Positions 18,490-28,816 of a stretch of DNA of 51,423 bases are shown here, piece after piece. The translations under genes and the position numbers were made by a program. Source of the DNA: Alphaproteobacteria bacterium (GTDB taxonomy: Bacteria; Pseudomonadota; Alphaproteobacteria; Rhodospirillales; Rhodospirillaceae); contig JAUIGX010000003.1 in assembly GCA_030432435.1 (NCBI GenBank), forward strand, positions 1 through 51,423, in the 5' to 3' direction. Below the pieces are notes generated by a model. It had not been told where the DNA came from. It saw only the letters and a list, made by a program, of their open reading frames with translations, and did no database searches. Position 1 is the first letter of the stretch; each line of letters begins with the position of its first letter.

Positions 18490-20832
18490 ATGGCTGAAAT
18501 TAAAAAAGCAGCGGTGATCGGCGCTGGTGTTATGGGCGCGGGTATCGCCGCTCACATCACCAACGCGGGCATCCCGGTGGTTCTACTCGATATCGTCCCG
18601 AAAGACGGTAACAACCGCAATGCCATCGCCGAAGGCGCGGTCGCAAAAATGCTGAAGACTGAACCTGCCCCGTTCATGTCCACGCGCAACGCCAAGATGA
18701 TCACCACCGGCAACATCGAGGATAATCTCGACTTACTGGCGGACTGCGACTGGATCGTCGAAGCGATTATTGAACGCCTCGACATTAAACAGGATCTTTA
18801 TAAAAAGATCGAAGGGACACGAAAGAAAGGCTCGATTGTGTCGTCGAACACATCGACCATCCCGCTGAAGGAACTGACCGGCGGGATGCCGGCGACCATG
18901 GTGCCCGACTTTGTCATTACCCACTTTTTCAATCCGCCGCGCTATATGCGCCTCTTGGAAGTCGTGGCATCGGACAAAACCCGCAAAGACGCCGTCGAGA
19001 CTATCCGCACCTTTGGCGACATCGCGCTCGGCAAGGGCGTTGTCATGTGCAAAGACACACCCGGCTTTATCGCCAATCGCATCGGCAGTTACTGGATGCA
19101 GGCCGGCCTTAAATACGCACTCGAATACGGATTGACCGTCGAGGAAGCTGATGCCGTAGGCTCGCGACCTTTCGGCATTCCTAAAACGGGGTTCTTCGGC
19201 CTTATGGATTTGGTCGGCCTCGACCTCATCCCTCACGTGTCGAAATCGATGATATCTCTGCTCCCCAAAAGCGACGACTATCATCGCATCACAAGCGAGC
19301 CGCCCGTCATCACCACGATGATCAAAAACGGGTGGATCGGCCGCAAAGGCCCCGGCGGGTTTTACCGGCTGAAGAAAGAGGGTGGCAAAAGGATCAAGGA
19401 AAGTATTGATCTGCAAACGGCAGAGTACGCGCCTTCTGTTAAACCGCAACTCGACAGCCTAAGCGCTGCAAAGAAAGGCGGCCTGCAAGCGCTGGTCGAG
19501 ACCGACGACAAGGGCGGCAAATTCGCTTGGGCTATGATCAGCCAGGCATTGGTCTACACGGCCGGCCTTGTGCCTGAAATCGCCGACACGGTATTCGATG
19601 TCGATGAAGCCATGAAGGACGGCTACGGCTGGAACAACGGGCCGTTCGAGATGATCGACAACGTCGGCGCGGCCTGGCTCGCCGAGAAACTGACCGCCGC
19701 AAAAATCGAAGTTCCCGGACTTCTAAAACTCGCGGCGGAAAAGGGCGGCTTCTACCGGGTCGAGAACGGCACACGCCAATACCTCACTACCAAGGGCGAA
19801 TACACGAACGTTGTCCGGCCTGAGGGCGTCTTGAAGCTCTCCGATATCAAACTCGCATCCAAACCGGTGATTAAAAATCCATCCGCGAAAGTCTGGGACA
19901 TCGGCGACGGCGTTCTGTGCTTCGAGTTCACCTCTCGCGCCAATAGTCTCGATCCTATGACCATGGCCGCCTACAAGGACGTGTTAAAGCTTTTCAAAAA
20001 CGACAAAGACAAAAAATGGAAAGCCCTGGTCATTCATAACGAAGGCCCCAACTTCTCCGTCGGCGCCAACGTCGGCTTGATGCTGTTTGCCGCCAATATC
20101 GCGGTCTGGGGCGAACTTGAAAGCCAGGTGGAAGACGGCCAGAAAACCTACCTTGCCCTGAAACAGGCGCCCTTCCCGGTCGTAGCCGCGCCGCTCGGCA
20201 TGGCGCTCGGCGGCGGCTGTGAAATTCTGCTGCATTCCGATGCCATCCAGGCCCACGCTGAAACCTACACCGGTCTGGTTGAAGTCGGCGTCGGCGTTAT
20301 TCCGGGATGGGGCGGCTGCAAGGAAATGCTGCTGCGCTTTAAGAGCAACCCGAAATTGCCGCGCGGACCCATGCCGGCCGTCGCCAAGTCTTTCGAGATG
20401 ATCGGCACGGCCCAGGTGTCGCGCTCCGCTGCCCAGGCCCGCGAGATGGGCATCCTGCGACGTGAAGATGGCATCACGATGAACCGAGACCGCCTACTCG
20501 CCGATGCAAAGGCCAAGGCCTTAAAACTCGCGGAAAATTACGCCCCGCCGGAAGATGCGGAAATCTCCCTGCCCGGTCCTGGCGGCGCGGCAGGCCTGAA
20601 ACTAGCGCTCGACACCCTCGTGCTTCAGGGCAAAGCCACGCCGCATGACAAAGTGGTCGCGACCGGCCTCGCCAAAGTACTAAGCGGCGGAGACACCGAT
20701 CACACGCAAACCATCACCGAAAAAAACTTGCTGAAACTCGAACGCGCGGTGTTCATGGAACTCGCTCGCAACGAAGCTTCGCTGGCGCGCATGGAACACA
20801 TGCTCGATACCGGCAAGCCCCTTAGAAATTAA
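18490..20832 (+). CDS. 3-hydroxyacyl-CoA dehydrogenase/enoyl-CoA hydratase bifunctional protein (FadB/FadJ-like)
   Basis: N-terminal Rossmann AAVIGAGVMGAGIAAHITNAG, 3HCDH domains, C-terminal crotonase-like region (PLGMALGGGCEILLHSDAIQAHAETYTGLVEVGVGVIPGWGG). Confidence 0.93.
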   Translation: MAEIKKAAVIGAGVMGAGIAAHITNAGIPVVLLDIVPKDGNNRNAIAEGAVAKMLKTEPAPFMSTRNAKMITTGNIEDNLDLLADCDWIVEAIIERLDIKQDLYKKIEGTRKKGSIVSSNTSTIPLKELTGGMPATMVPDFVITHFFNPPRYMRLLEVVASDKTRKDAVETIRTFGDIALGKGVVMCKDTPGFIANRIGSYWMQAGLKYALEYGLTVEEADAVGSRPFGIPKTGFFGLMDLVGLDLIPHVSKSMISLLPKSDDYHRITSEPPVITTMIKNGWIGRKGPGGFYRLKKEGGKRIKESIDLQTAEYAPSVKPQLDSLSAAKKGGLQALVETDDKGGKFAWAMISQALVYTAGLVPEIADTVFDVDEAMKDGYGWNNGPFEMIDNVGAAWLAEKLTAAKIEVPGLLKLAAEKGGFYRVENGTRQYLTTKGEYTNVVRPEGVLKLSDIKLASKPVIKNPSAKVWDIGDGVLCFEFTSRANSLDPMTMAAYKDVLKLFKNDKDKKWKALVIHNEGPNFSVGANVGLMLFAANIAVWGELESQVEDGQKTYLALKQAPFPVVAAPLGMALGGGCEILLHSDAIQAHAETYTGLVEVGVGVIPGWGGCKEMLLRFKSNPKLPRGPMPAVAKSFEMIGTAQVSRSAAQAREMGILRREDGITMNRDRLLADAKAKALKLAENYAPPEDAEISLPGPGGAAGLKLALDTLVLQGKATPHDKVVATGLAKVLSGGDTDHTQTITEKNLLKLERAVFMELARNEASLARMEHMLDTGKPLRN

Positions 20833-20845
20833 CAGGAGACCTGCC

Positions 20846-22645
20846 ATGGCCACATACACGGCACCTCTACGCGATATGAAATTCGTTTATCACGAGTTAT
20901 TCGGCGGTGATGAATTGCAAAAACTTCCCGGCTACGAGGACTTCTCCCCCGATGTGGTCGACGCCGTTCTGGAAGAAGCCGGAAAACTGGCTGCGGAAGT
21001 TCTCTTCCCGATCAACCGCTCGGGCGACGAGGAAGGCTGTACGTTTGAGAACGGCGTGGTGCGCACGCCCACCGGCTTTAAAGAGGCCTATGACCAATTC
21101 ACTGCCGGAGGCTGGACCGGCCTTGGTGCCGACCCGGCCTACGGTGGTCAGGGCGCGCCCAAAGCGCTCAATATGCTGGTCGAGGAAATGATCTGCTCGT
21201 CCAATATGTCGTTCGGTATGTACCCTGGCCTGACCCACGGGGCATACAACGCCTTAACCCTTTACGGCACCGAGGAACAAAAACAGCTTTATTTGCCCAA
21301 GTTTGTGGAAGGCACCTGGAGCGGCACCATGTGCCTGACAGAGCCCCACTGCGGCACCGACCTTGGCCTCATCCGCACCAAGGCCGACCCGCAGAGCGAC
21401 GGCAGCGTGAAAATCACGGGCACTAAAATTTTCATCTCCGCCGGGGAACACGACCTGACCGAAAACATTGTCCATCTCGTGCTCGCCAAACTTCCCGATG
21501 CCCCTCCAGGCGTTAAAGGCATCAGCCTATTTATTGTTCCAAAGTTTCTGCCCAAGGCCGACGGCAGCGTTGGCCCGCGCAATGGCGTGGCCTGCGGGTC
21601 TATCGAACACAAGATGGGCATCAAGGCCTCCTCCACCTGCGTCATAAATTTCGATGAAGCTCAGGGTTGGCTGGTCGGCGAGAAGCACAAAGGCATGCGC
21701 GCCATGTTCGCCATGATGAACACCGCCCGCCTCGGCGTCGGGGTTCAGGGCCTTGGGTTATCAGAGGCCGCCTACCAGGGCGCGTTACAATATGCCCGCG
21801 AGCGCCTGCAGGGGCGCGGGCTCAAAGGTGCCGTCCAACCGGACAAACCCGCCGATCCTCTGCTGGTCCATCCGGACGTGCGCAAGAACCTCCTCACCAT
21901 CAAGGCCCTCACCGAAGGCACCCGCGCCCTCGTGATGTGGGTGGCCATGGCCCAGGACAAATCCGAGAAGGCCGACAACGACGCCGACCGCCAGCGTCAC
22001 GACGATCTCGTGCAGTTGCTCACGCCGGTCGTGAAAGCATTCGGCACCGACGGCGGCTTCGACAACGCCAATCTCGGCGTGCAGATATACGGCGGCCATG
22101 GTTATATCCGCGAGCACGGCATGGAGCAGTATGTTCGCGATGCCCGCATCACGCAGATTTACGAAGGCACCAACGGCATTCAGGCGCTGGATTTCGTCGG
22201 CCGTAAAATGAGCGCCCACTACGGACGCTACCTGCGCGCCTTCTTCCATCCGGTGCAGCAATTCATCGAGGACAACGCGTCCGATCCGGCAATGGAAGAC
22301 GCTGTGCTCGCCCTCGCCAAAGCCTTCGGGCGATTGCAGCAGGCCGTTGGCGCTGTGGCCCAGAAGGGTATGTCCAATCCTAACGAAGCGGGTGCGGCGG
22401 CCACCGACCTCCTCAAACTCATCAGCTATGTCGCGGTAGGGTTCATGTGGGCACGGATGACCAAACTCGCGCTCGCAAAACAAAATGATGATCCGACTGG
22501 TTTTTACAAAGGCAAGCTCGCCACGGGCAGGTTCTATATGACTAAATTGCTGCCCCAGACTGGAGCCTTGCTGTCATCTATTCTCGCGGGCGGCTCATTA
22601 ATTATGGACATGGACGACGATCTGTTCGGCGCAGCAGCGGCGTAA
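20846..22645 (+). CDS. Acyl-CoA dehydrogenase with C-terminal extension
   Basis: 599 aa; CLTEPHCGTDLGLIRTKA, GGHGYIREHGMEQYVRDARITQIYEGTNGIQALD. Confidence 0.95.
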   Translation: MATYTAPLRDMKFVYHELFGGDELQKLPGYEDFSPDVVDAVLEEAGKLAAEVLFPINRSGDEEGCTFENGVVRTPTGFKEAYDQFTAGGWTGLGADPAYGGQGAPKALNMLVEEMICSSNMSFGMYPGLTHGAYNALTLYGTEEQKQLYLPKFVEGTWSGTMCLTEPHCGTDLGLIRTKADPQSDGSVKITGTKIFISAGEHDLTENIVHLVLAKLPDAPPGVKGISLFIVPKFLPKADGSVGPRNGVACGSIEHKMGIKASSTCVINFDEAQGWLVGEKHKGMRAMFAMMNTARLGVGVQGLGLSEAAYQGALQYARERLQGRGLKGAVQPDKPADPLLVHPDVRKNLLTIKALTEGTRALVMWVAMAQDKSEKADNDADRQRHDDLVQLLTPVVKAFGTDGGFDNANLGVQIYGGHGYIREHGMEQYVRDARITQIYEGTNGIQALDFVGRKMSAHYGRYLRAFFHPVQQFIEDNASDPAMEDAVLALAKAFGRLQQAVGAVAQKGMSNPNEAGAAATDLLKLISYVAVGFMWARMTKLALAKQNDDPTGFYKGKLATGRFYMTKLLPQTGALLSSILAGGSLIMDMDDDLFGAAAA

Positions 22646-22686
22646 CGCAAATTGATTGACGGCCAGCTGCAACGAGCGAGCACACA

Positions 22687-23205
22687 ATGACTATGATTTT
22701 CCGCCTCATGTGGACGTATATTTACGCCCTCATCGGACCGCGCTGCTCCGTCACGGAAGAAACTCGCTTGCCCTTTCGCTGTTGGTTTACCGATCTTGAT
22801 ATCAACATGCATATGACCAACACCCGCTACGCCAGTTTTATGGACCTAGGGCGTATGGACATGCTTTTTCGCAGCGGCGCTTGGAAAAGTATGCGGGCTG
22901 CAGGGGTATACCCCGTGCTCGGCTCGGCCACCGTACGCTTTCGGCGCTCGATCCTTCCGCTGCAAAAGTTCGAGCTCACCACCCGCATCGCCTCATGGGA
23001 CGACAAGTGGGTGTACTATGTGCAAACCATGGTGGTGAACGGCGAGGCCGCCGGCATCGGCATCGTCAAGAAAGCCTTCCTGGATAAAAACGGCCGCGTG
23101 CCCATGGACAAAATCATTGCGCTTCTAGGGTATGATGCTCCGAAGCCGCCAATCACAGCGCTGATCGAGAAGAAAAACGAGTTGGATATTGCGCTAAAGG
23201 CTTAG
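22687..23205 (+). CDS. Thioesterase-family (hotdog fold) protein
   Basis: CWFTDLDINMHMTNTRYASFMDLGRMDM resembles acyl-CoA thioesterase hotdog motif. Confidence 0.82.
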   Translation: MTMIFRLMWTYIYALIGPRCSVTEETRLPFRCWFTDLDINMHMTNTRYASFMDLGRMDMLFRSGAWKSMRAAGVYPVLGSATVRFRRSILPLQKFELTTRIASWDDKWVYYVQTMVVNGEAAGIGIVKKAFLDKNGRVPMDKIIALLGYDAPKPPITALIEKKNELDIALKA

Positions 23206-23228
23206 CGCTCGTCGCGTAAGGAGACACA

Positions 23229-24242
23229 ATGTCCGCACCTGGATTTACGGTAGGTGACAAAGCGAAAGGGGTCGCCCTCAAATTCGACCTCGTCGCGGGA
23301 GAGTTAACAGCAACATACGCGCCGAGTACAGAATCGTCCGTATTTCAAGCCATTCTACGCGTGCCTGAAGGGGATCTTCGTCAACGCCTAGAAGAACTCT
23401 GCAGAGGCGCAGCGGCATCACAAGAGGTGCGAGATGCCTCCGTAGACACCCGCCTTTCTCAGATGGCCGCGCGGGCGGGCTATAGCTTAAAGGCGGCGGG
23501 GCGCACCACACAGGCAGCGCTGGAATGGCTCTTGTATTCCAACGAGAACACTAACTGGACCTACGACCTGTCCCCGCGCAATTTGGCTCATCTCGCCAAC
23601 ATGATATCGGTTACTACGGCACAACCGGTTGACGACATTGCAGCGTACATCGCCGAACCCGACCAAGACGCAACGCTGAAAGCTCATATTTCCGAAACCG
23701 TCAATAAGCAGCCGGCCGCACGTACAGGACTTATCGATACCCACCCCCGATGGTGTCGCCGCCTAGGATGGTACGCCGTTGTGCGCGCCTTAAAACCGAA
23801 GCTGGTGATTGAAACAGGCGTCGACAAAGGATTAGGCAGCGTCCTTTTATGCGCAGCCCTAGCCCGCAACGCTGAAGAAGGACACGAAGGCCGATATCTC
23901 GGCACAGACATCAACCCTCGCGCGGGATATTTGCTTGGCGGGCCTTACGCACGATTTGGCGAAATTCGCTACGGAGATTCAATCGAAACACTCGAAACGC
24001 TTACAGATCCCGTAGATGTTTTGATTAATGACAGCGATCACAGTGCCGATTACGAATATCGGGAATATCAAACGCTAGCGCCTCTCTTTAGTGATCGAAG
24101 CGTCATTCTGGGAGACAACGCGCATTCAACAGATATGTTGATGAGGTTTGCGAGCGAAACCGGGCGAAAGTTCTTGTTCTTCCGCGAACTCCCTCAAGGC
24201 CATTGGTACCCAGGCGCCGGTGTTGGCTTCGCGTTTACCTGA
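23229..24242 (+). CDS. Class I SAM-dependent methyltransferase-like protein with uncharacterised N-terminal region
   Basis: LVIETGVDKGLGSVLLCAALA, GRYLGTDINPRAGYLL, DVLINDSDHSADYEYREYQTLAPLFSDRSVILGDNAH. Confidence 0.7.
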   Translation: MSAPGFTVGDKAKGVALKFDLVAGELTATYAPSTESSVFQAILRVPEGDLRQRLEELCRGAAASQEVRDASVDTRLSQMAARAGYSLKAAGRTTQAALEWLLYSNENTNWTYDLSPRNLAHLANMISVTTAQPVDDIAAYIAEPDQDATLKAHISETVNKQPAARTGLIDTHPRWCRRLGWYAVVRALKPKLVIETGVDKGLGSVLLCAALARNAEEGHEGRYLGTDINPRAGYLLGGPYARFGEIRYGDSIETLETLTDPVDVLINDSDHSADYEYREYQTLAPLFSDRSVILGDNAHSTDMLMRFASETGRKFLFFRELPQGHWYPGAGVGFAFT

Positions 24243-24248
24243 CAGGCG

Positions 24249-25844
24249 CTACCCCGCCATGTCCTCGCCTGCGATGGCCCGGTCCAACAGCGCGATGCTC
24301 TCCGGCACGCCGTATAGCGCAATGAATGAGCCCATGCGCGGGCCTTGGTCCTGGCCGAGCAACACCTGATACAGCGCCTTGAACCAATCACGCAGCGAGG
24401 CGAATGTCTCACCGTGGGCCTTGCCCACTTCATAAACCAGACTTTGCAGGCTCTCCGGGGTTGGCTCGCCGGCGAACGCCTTTAGCCCATCACGCAGTTG
24501 CGTAAACGCCGGCAGTTCTGCTTCGCTCGCCTTGCGGTAAACCTTCGCCGGCTTCACAAAATCCTGATAATAGGCAACCGCGTGCTTCACCAAGCTGTTC
24601 AGCAACGGGGCGCTATCCGGCGTGGCGCCCGGCACAAAACGCGAGATGTAATGCCACAACACGCCGGGCTCCTCCGCATGGCACACGCCGGCAAGGTTCA
24701 AGAGCATGCCGAAACTTACACGCAGCGTATCTTGCGGCGGATGGCCGCCGTGAATATGCCAGACCGGATTATTGATCTTGGCCTCTTCGGCTTCGCCCGC
24801 AAACTTCTGCAAATGGTCTAGGTACTCGTCCACCGCTTTGGGAATGACGTCAAAGTGAAGGCGCTTCGCCGTCTTCGGCTTTTGGTACATGAACAACGAC
24901 AGGCTTTCTGCGGGCGCGTACTTCAGCCATTCGTCCACGGTTAAGCCGTTGCCCTTGGACTTGGAAATCTTCTGACCGCCGTCGTCCAAGAACAACTCGT
25001 AGGTTAGGTTGGTGGGCGGCGTGCCCCCGAGAATGCGGCAGATGCGCCCCGATAGCTTCACGGAATCGATCAGGTCCTTGCCGGACATTTCATAGTCAAC
25101 GCCCAGCGCATACCAGCGCATCGCCCAGTCGCACTTCCATTGCAGCTTGCAGTGACCGCCGGTGACGGCCACTTCGACGTTCTTGCCGTCCTCGTCCTTA
25201 TAGACAATGCGGCCCGACGCCACGTCCCGGTCTACAATCGGCACCTGCAGCACCACACCCGTTTTTGTGCATACAGGCAGGAACGGCGAATACGTCGCCC
25301 GGCGTTCCGGCCCCAAGGTCGGCAGAACAACGTCGATCACTTCATCGTATTTTTCCAGAACGCGCAGCAAAGCGGCATCAAACTCTCCGGACGCATAGCT
25401 CTCGGTCGCACTCTTAAACTCATACTCAAAACCGAATGAGTCCAAAAACGCCCGCAGCCGCGCGTTGTTGTGATGTCCGAAACTTTCGTGGGTACCGAAC
25501 GGGTCAGGAATACGCGTTAAGGGCTTGCCGAGGTGCGGCGCGATCACTTCTGCGTTAGGCAGATTGTCCGGCACTTTACGCAAGCCGTCCATGTCGTCGG
25601 AAAACGCGAACAGCCGTGTTTTTACGCCGGGCACCAATGCTTCGAACGCACGCCGCACCATGGTTGTGCGCACCACTTCGCCAAACGTGCCGATATGCGG
25701 CAAGCCCGAGGGGCCGTAGCCGGTTTCAAACAGCACATAGCCGCGCTCAGGCGACTTTTCCTTCAGGCGTTCATCCCAAAGGGTACGGGCCTCGGCAAAA
25801 GGCCAGGCGTTGCTGTGGCGGGCGAGGGCGGCGAGATCGGTCAT
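24249..25844 (-). CDS. lysK: Lysine--tRNA ligase, class I
   Basis: N-terminal [25 protein letters not shown] (HIGH-like) and KISKSKGN (KMSKS-like); class I LysRS architecture. Confidence 0.92.
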   Translation of the reverse strand: MTDLAALARHSNAWPFAEARTLWDERLKEKSPERGYVLFETGYGPSGLPHIGTFGEVVRTTMVRRAFEALVPGVKTRLFAFSDDMDGLRKVPDNLPNAEVIAPHLGKPLTRIPDPFGTHESFGHHNNARLRAFLDSFGFEYEFKSATESYASGEFDAALLRVLEKYDEVIDVVLPTLGPERRATYSPFLPVCTKTGVVLQVPIVDRDVASGRIVYKDEDGKNVEVAVTGGHCKLQWKCDWAMRWYALGVDYEMSGKDLIDSVKLSGRICRILGGTPPTNLTYELFLDDGGQKISKSKGNGLTVDEWLKYAPAESLSLFMYQKPKTAKRLHFDVIPKAVDEYLDHLQKFAGEAEEAKINNPVWHIHGGHPPQDTLRVSFGMLLNLAGVCHAEEPGVLWHYISRFVPGATPDSAPLLNSLVKHAVAYYQDFVKPAKVYRKASEAELPAFTQLRDGLKAFAGEPTPESLQSLVYEVGKAHGETFASLRDWFKALYQVLLGQDQGPRMGSFIALYGVPESIALLDRAIAGEDMAG

Positions 25845-26004
25845 GACGGCTACTTATACACGGCTATTGGCAGGAAGGCCGGACCCTATGTGCACGGCCC
25901 CCTTAAATCAATATAGGGAAAATCAATTCAGGTCCGCTGATTGCGCCCGCGCGCTTCCGGGGTTACAGGTCTGTAGTCTCGAATTTTCCCCGGCCCATCC
26001 CGAT

Positions 26005-28761
26005 ATGTCCCCCTCGTCCCGCTGCGTCCTCCTTCCTGAAGTTCCTGTGGTGGCCGCAGACTGGACCTCGGCCGCCGTTCTCAGCACCGCAGGCGAAATC
26101 AGCATCAAGCCATCAGCAGGCGCGGGCCAGCATCTCGCCTCAGCACGTCCCATTCTCTGCCATGCCCCGGCCATTGCCGCCCATTTGAAGGTCGACCGTT
26201 TCCAGGCCGCAGATGTACTGGAACTGTTCGCCTTCGTGCGCCCGGCGGCCTTCTCCTTGCCCACGATTGCGGGTCTTGCTGATGTTTTCGGTCTGCTGCG
26301 CCCAGCCAGCCTGGAGGACCAGCCCCTCACCCTTATCGCTGTCGTCAAAACGCTTCTGAGCGAGCTCACCCGCATCCCTGACATTGAAGCAAAAATGCTG
26401 GCCGGTGTGGCCGGGGCCATGTCGCGCGGCGGCTGGGCCTGGGGCCCGAGCGTACTTGCCGCCCTTGGCGGCGATCCTAATACCGCCAAAGGTTACGGCC
26501 CGGCAGCAGGACTTCGCGTGTGGATGAACCTGCCGGAATGGGAAGAACGCGCGCCGCCGCCGCCGCCGGGCAGCGAGCCCATCGCCCCGGAAGAAAGCGA
26601 AGCCCGCCTGGCCGAGCTTTTAGGCGGTGATGCGGAAATCCGCATGGCCCAGCGCACCTACACCCGCAACATCACCGCCGCGTTTCAGCCGCGCAATGAA
26701 CCCGATCAGCCCCTACTGGCCCTCGTCGAAGCCGGTACCGGCATCGGCAAGACCCTCGGCTATGTCGCGCCCGCCAGTCTGTGGGCACAGCGCAACGGCG
26801 GCGCGGTCTGGCTGTCCACATTTACCCGCAATCTCCAAAGACAACTCGATCAGGAATTGGACAAACTCTACCCCGACCCGGACAAAAAGCGCCGCAAGGT
26901 GGTTATCCGCAAGGGCCGTGAGAACTACCTCTGCCTGCTGAACTACGAAGAAGCCCTCAATCGCCTGCAAACCCAACCCCACGAAGCGATTGCGTTGGGC
27001 CTGCTCGCACGCTGGGCGGGTGCGACTCGCAACGGCGATATGGTCGGCGGCGATCTCCCCGGCTGGCTACCGGAAATCTTAAGCCGCGAGCGCACCCTTG
27101 GCCTCACGGACCGGCGCGGCGAATGTATCTACGCGGCCTGCAGCCACTATCAGAAATGTTTTATCGAACGCACCGTGCGCCGTGCCCGCCACGCCGAGAT
27201 CGTTGTTGCGAACCATGCCCTCGTTATGGCCCAGGCTGCCCTTGGCGGCCTCGACGATGCTGCGCGGCCCACCCGCTACGTCTTCGATGAAGGCCATCAC
27301 ATCTTTGCCGCCGCTGACTCTGCGTTCTCCGCCCATCTGAGCGGTCTTGAGACTGCGGATCTGCGCCGCTGGCTTCTTGGCGCCGAAGGTGCTGCAGGAC
27401 GCAGTCGCGCGCGGGGCCTCAAGCGCCGTGCGGAAGACCTGATGGCCGAGGGCAATGCGACTGGCGGCGCTCTCACCGCCGCTCTGGACGAAGCTTTGGC
27501 GGCGGCGCGCGCGCTACCCGGCCCCGGCTGGCGCAACCGGGTCAAAGATGATCAGCCGCGCGGACCAGCCGAATCCTTTCTCGCCTTCGTGCGCAAACAG
27601 GTGATCGCGCGCTCCGATGCCGGATCGCCCTATTCCCTGGAAACCGACATCACGCCGCCAATAGACGGGTTGTTGCCTGCCGCAAAACAGTTGGAGGGCG
27701 CACTCGCCCAGCTTGAAGGACCACTGCGGGGGTTGATGACGGGATTCACCCGCCTTTTGGATAGCGAGGCCTCTGAACTCGACAGCAACACCCGGGCACG
27801 CATCGAAGCGATTATCCGTACCGTGGAGCGACGCGGCCTTTTGCCGGTGACCGCGTGGCGATCGATGCTGGCGGCCTTGCGCGAGTCCACCCCGCCCGAG
27901 TTCGTGGATTGGTTCGCGGTCGAGCGCACCGACGGCTACGACCTTGATGTCGGCCTGCACCGCCATTGGGTCGATCCCACATTGCCCTTCGCGCGCGCAC
28001 TTGCCGATCATACCCACGGCCTTGCAGTCACCTCGGCAACCTTACTGAATGGCGATGCTGACGAAGAAGCCGACTGGGCCGGCGCCGAGCAACGGGTCGG
28101 TGCCAGCCACCTTGCCCCGCCAGTGGCGCGTGCCTCCCTCGCCTCGCCGTTCGATTACGCGAACTGCACCCGCGTCATCGTCATTACCGACGTGCGCAAG
28201 GACGACATGGCCCAGGTCGCTGCTGCCTACCGCGAACTATTTCTCGCCTCCGGCGGAGGTGCCTTGGGGTTGTTTACCGCCATCACCCGCTTGCGCGAAG
28301 TCCACCGGCAAATAGCGGCGCCCTTGGAAGAGGCCTCTCTTCCCCTGTATGCCCAGCATGTAGATGCCATGGACATCTCGACCCTCGTCGATATCTTCCG
28401 CGCAGAGGAAGACGCCTGCCTGCTCGGTACGGACGCTGTGCGCGAAGGCGTCGATGTCCCGGGACGATCGCTGCGCATGGTGGTCTTTGACCGCGTGCCC
28501 TGGGCGCGGCCCGATATTTTGCACAAAGCCCGCCGCGCAGCCTTTGGCAAACGCACCTATGACGACGCGATTACACGCCTACGCCTAAAGCAAGCCTTCG
28601 GCCGTCTAATCCGCCGGCAGACCGATCACGGCGTGTTTGTGCTGATGGACTCAATGATGCCGTCGCGCCTCAAAGGCGCTTTTCCAAAAGGCACGCCGTT
28701 CCTGCGTCTGGGCTTAAAGGATGCGGTCGAGCAAGTTCGGACATTTTTGGCACAGCCATAA
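26005..28761 (+). CDS. DinG/XPD-like superfamily 2 ATP-dependent DNA helicase
   Basis: Walker A-like VEAGTGIGKTLGY, Fe-S-type cysteines (C..CIYAACSHYQKC), VFDEGHHIF, C-terminal LLGTDAVREGVDVPGRSLRMVVFDRVPWARPD and LKQAFGRLIRRQTDHGVFVLMD. Confidence 0.9.
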   Translation: MSPSSRCVLLPEVPVVAADWTSAAVLSTAGEISIKPSAGAGQHLASARPILCHAPAIAAHLKVDRFQAADVLELFAFVRPAAFSLPTIAGLADVFGLLRPASLEDQPLTLIAVVKTLLSELTRIPDIEAKMLAGVAGAMSRGGWAWGPSVLAALGGDPNTAKGYGPAAGLRVWMNLPEWEERAPPPPPGSEPIAPEESEARLAELLGGDAEIRMAQRTYTRNITAAFQPRNEPDQPLLALVEAGTGIGKTLGYVAPASLWAQRNGGAVWLSTFTRNLQRQLDQELDKLYPDPDKKRRKVVIRKGRENYLCLLNYEEALNRLQTQPHEAIALGLLARWAGATRNGDMVGGDLPGWLPEILSRERTLGLTDRRGECIYAACSHYQKCFIERTVRRARHAEIVVANHALVMAQAALGGLDDAARPTRYVFDEGHHIFAAADSAFSAHLSGLETADLRRWLLGAEGAAGRSRARGLKRRAEDLMAEGNATGGALTAALDEALAAARALPGPGWRNRVKDDQPRGPAESFLAFVRKQVIARSDAGSPYSLETDITPPIDGLLPAAKQLEGALAQLEGPLRGLMTGFTRLLDSEASELDSNTRARIEAIIRTVERRGLLPVTAWRSMLAALRESTPPEFVDWFAVERTDGYDLDVGLHRHWVDPTLPFARALADHTHGLAVTSATLLNGDADEEADWAGAEQRVGASHLAPPVARASLASPFDYANCTRVIVITDVRKDDMAQVAAAYRELFLASGGGALGLFTAITRLREVHRQIAAPLEEASLPLYAQHVDAMDISTLVDIFRAEEDACLLGTDAVREGVDVPGRSLRMVVFDRVPWARPDILHKARRAAFGKRTYDDAITRLRLKQAFGRLIRRQTDHGVFVLMDSMMPSRLKGAFPKGTPFLRLGLKDAVEQVRTFLAQP

Positions 28762-28816
28762 TTTCACCGCAGCTTTCGGCGTGAACGCACAATGACCATG
28801 TGCTAACCATCAAAGC

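Noticed and set aside
18733-19449. 238-aa minus-strand ORF opposite the bifunctional beta-oxidation gene
   Set aside because: Shadow ORF; the plus-strand frame has clear conserved motifs.
21785-22483. 232-aa minus-strand ORF opposite the acyl-CoA dehydrogenase
   Set aside because: Shadow ORF of a strongly supported gene.
25810-26004. 65-aa N-terminal extension of the helicase ORF
   Set aside because: It overlaps the start of divergent lysK and looks non-coding; ATG at 26005 is the better start.
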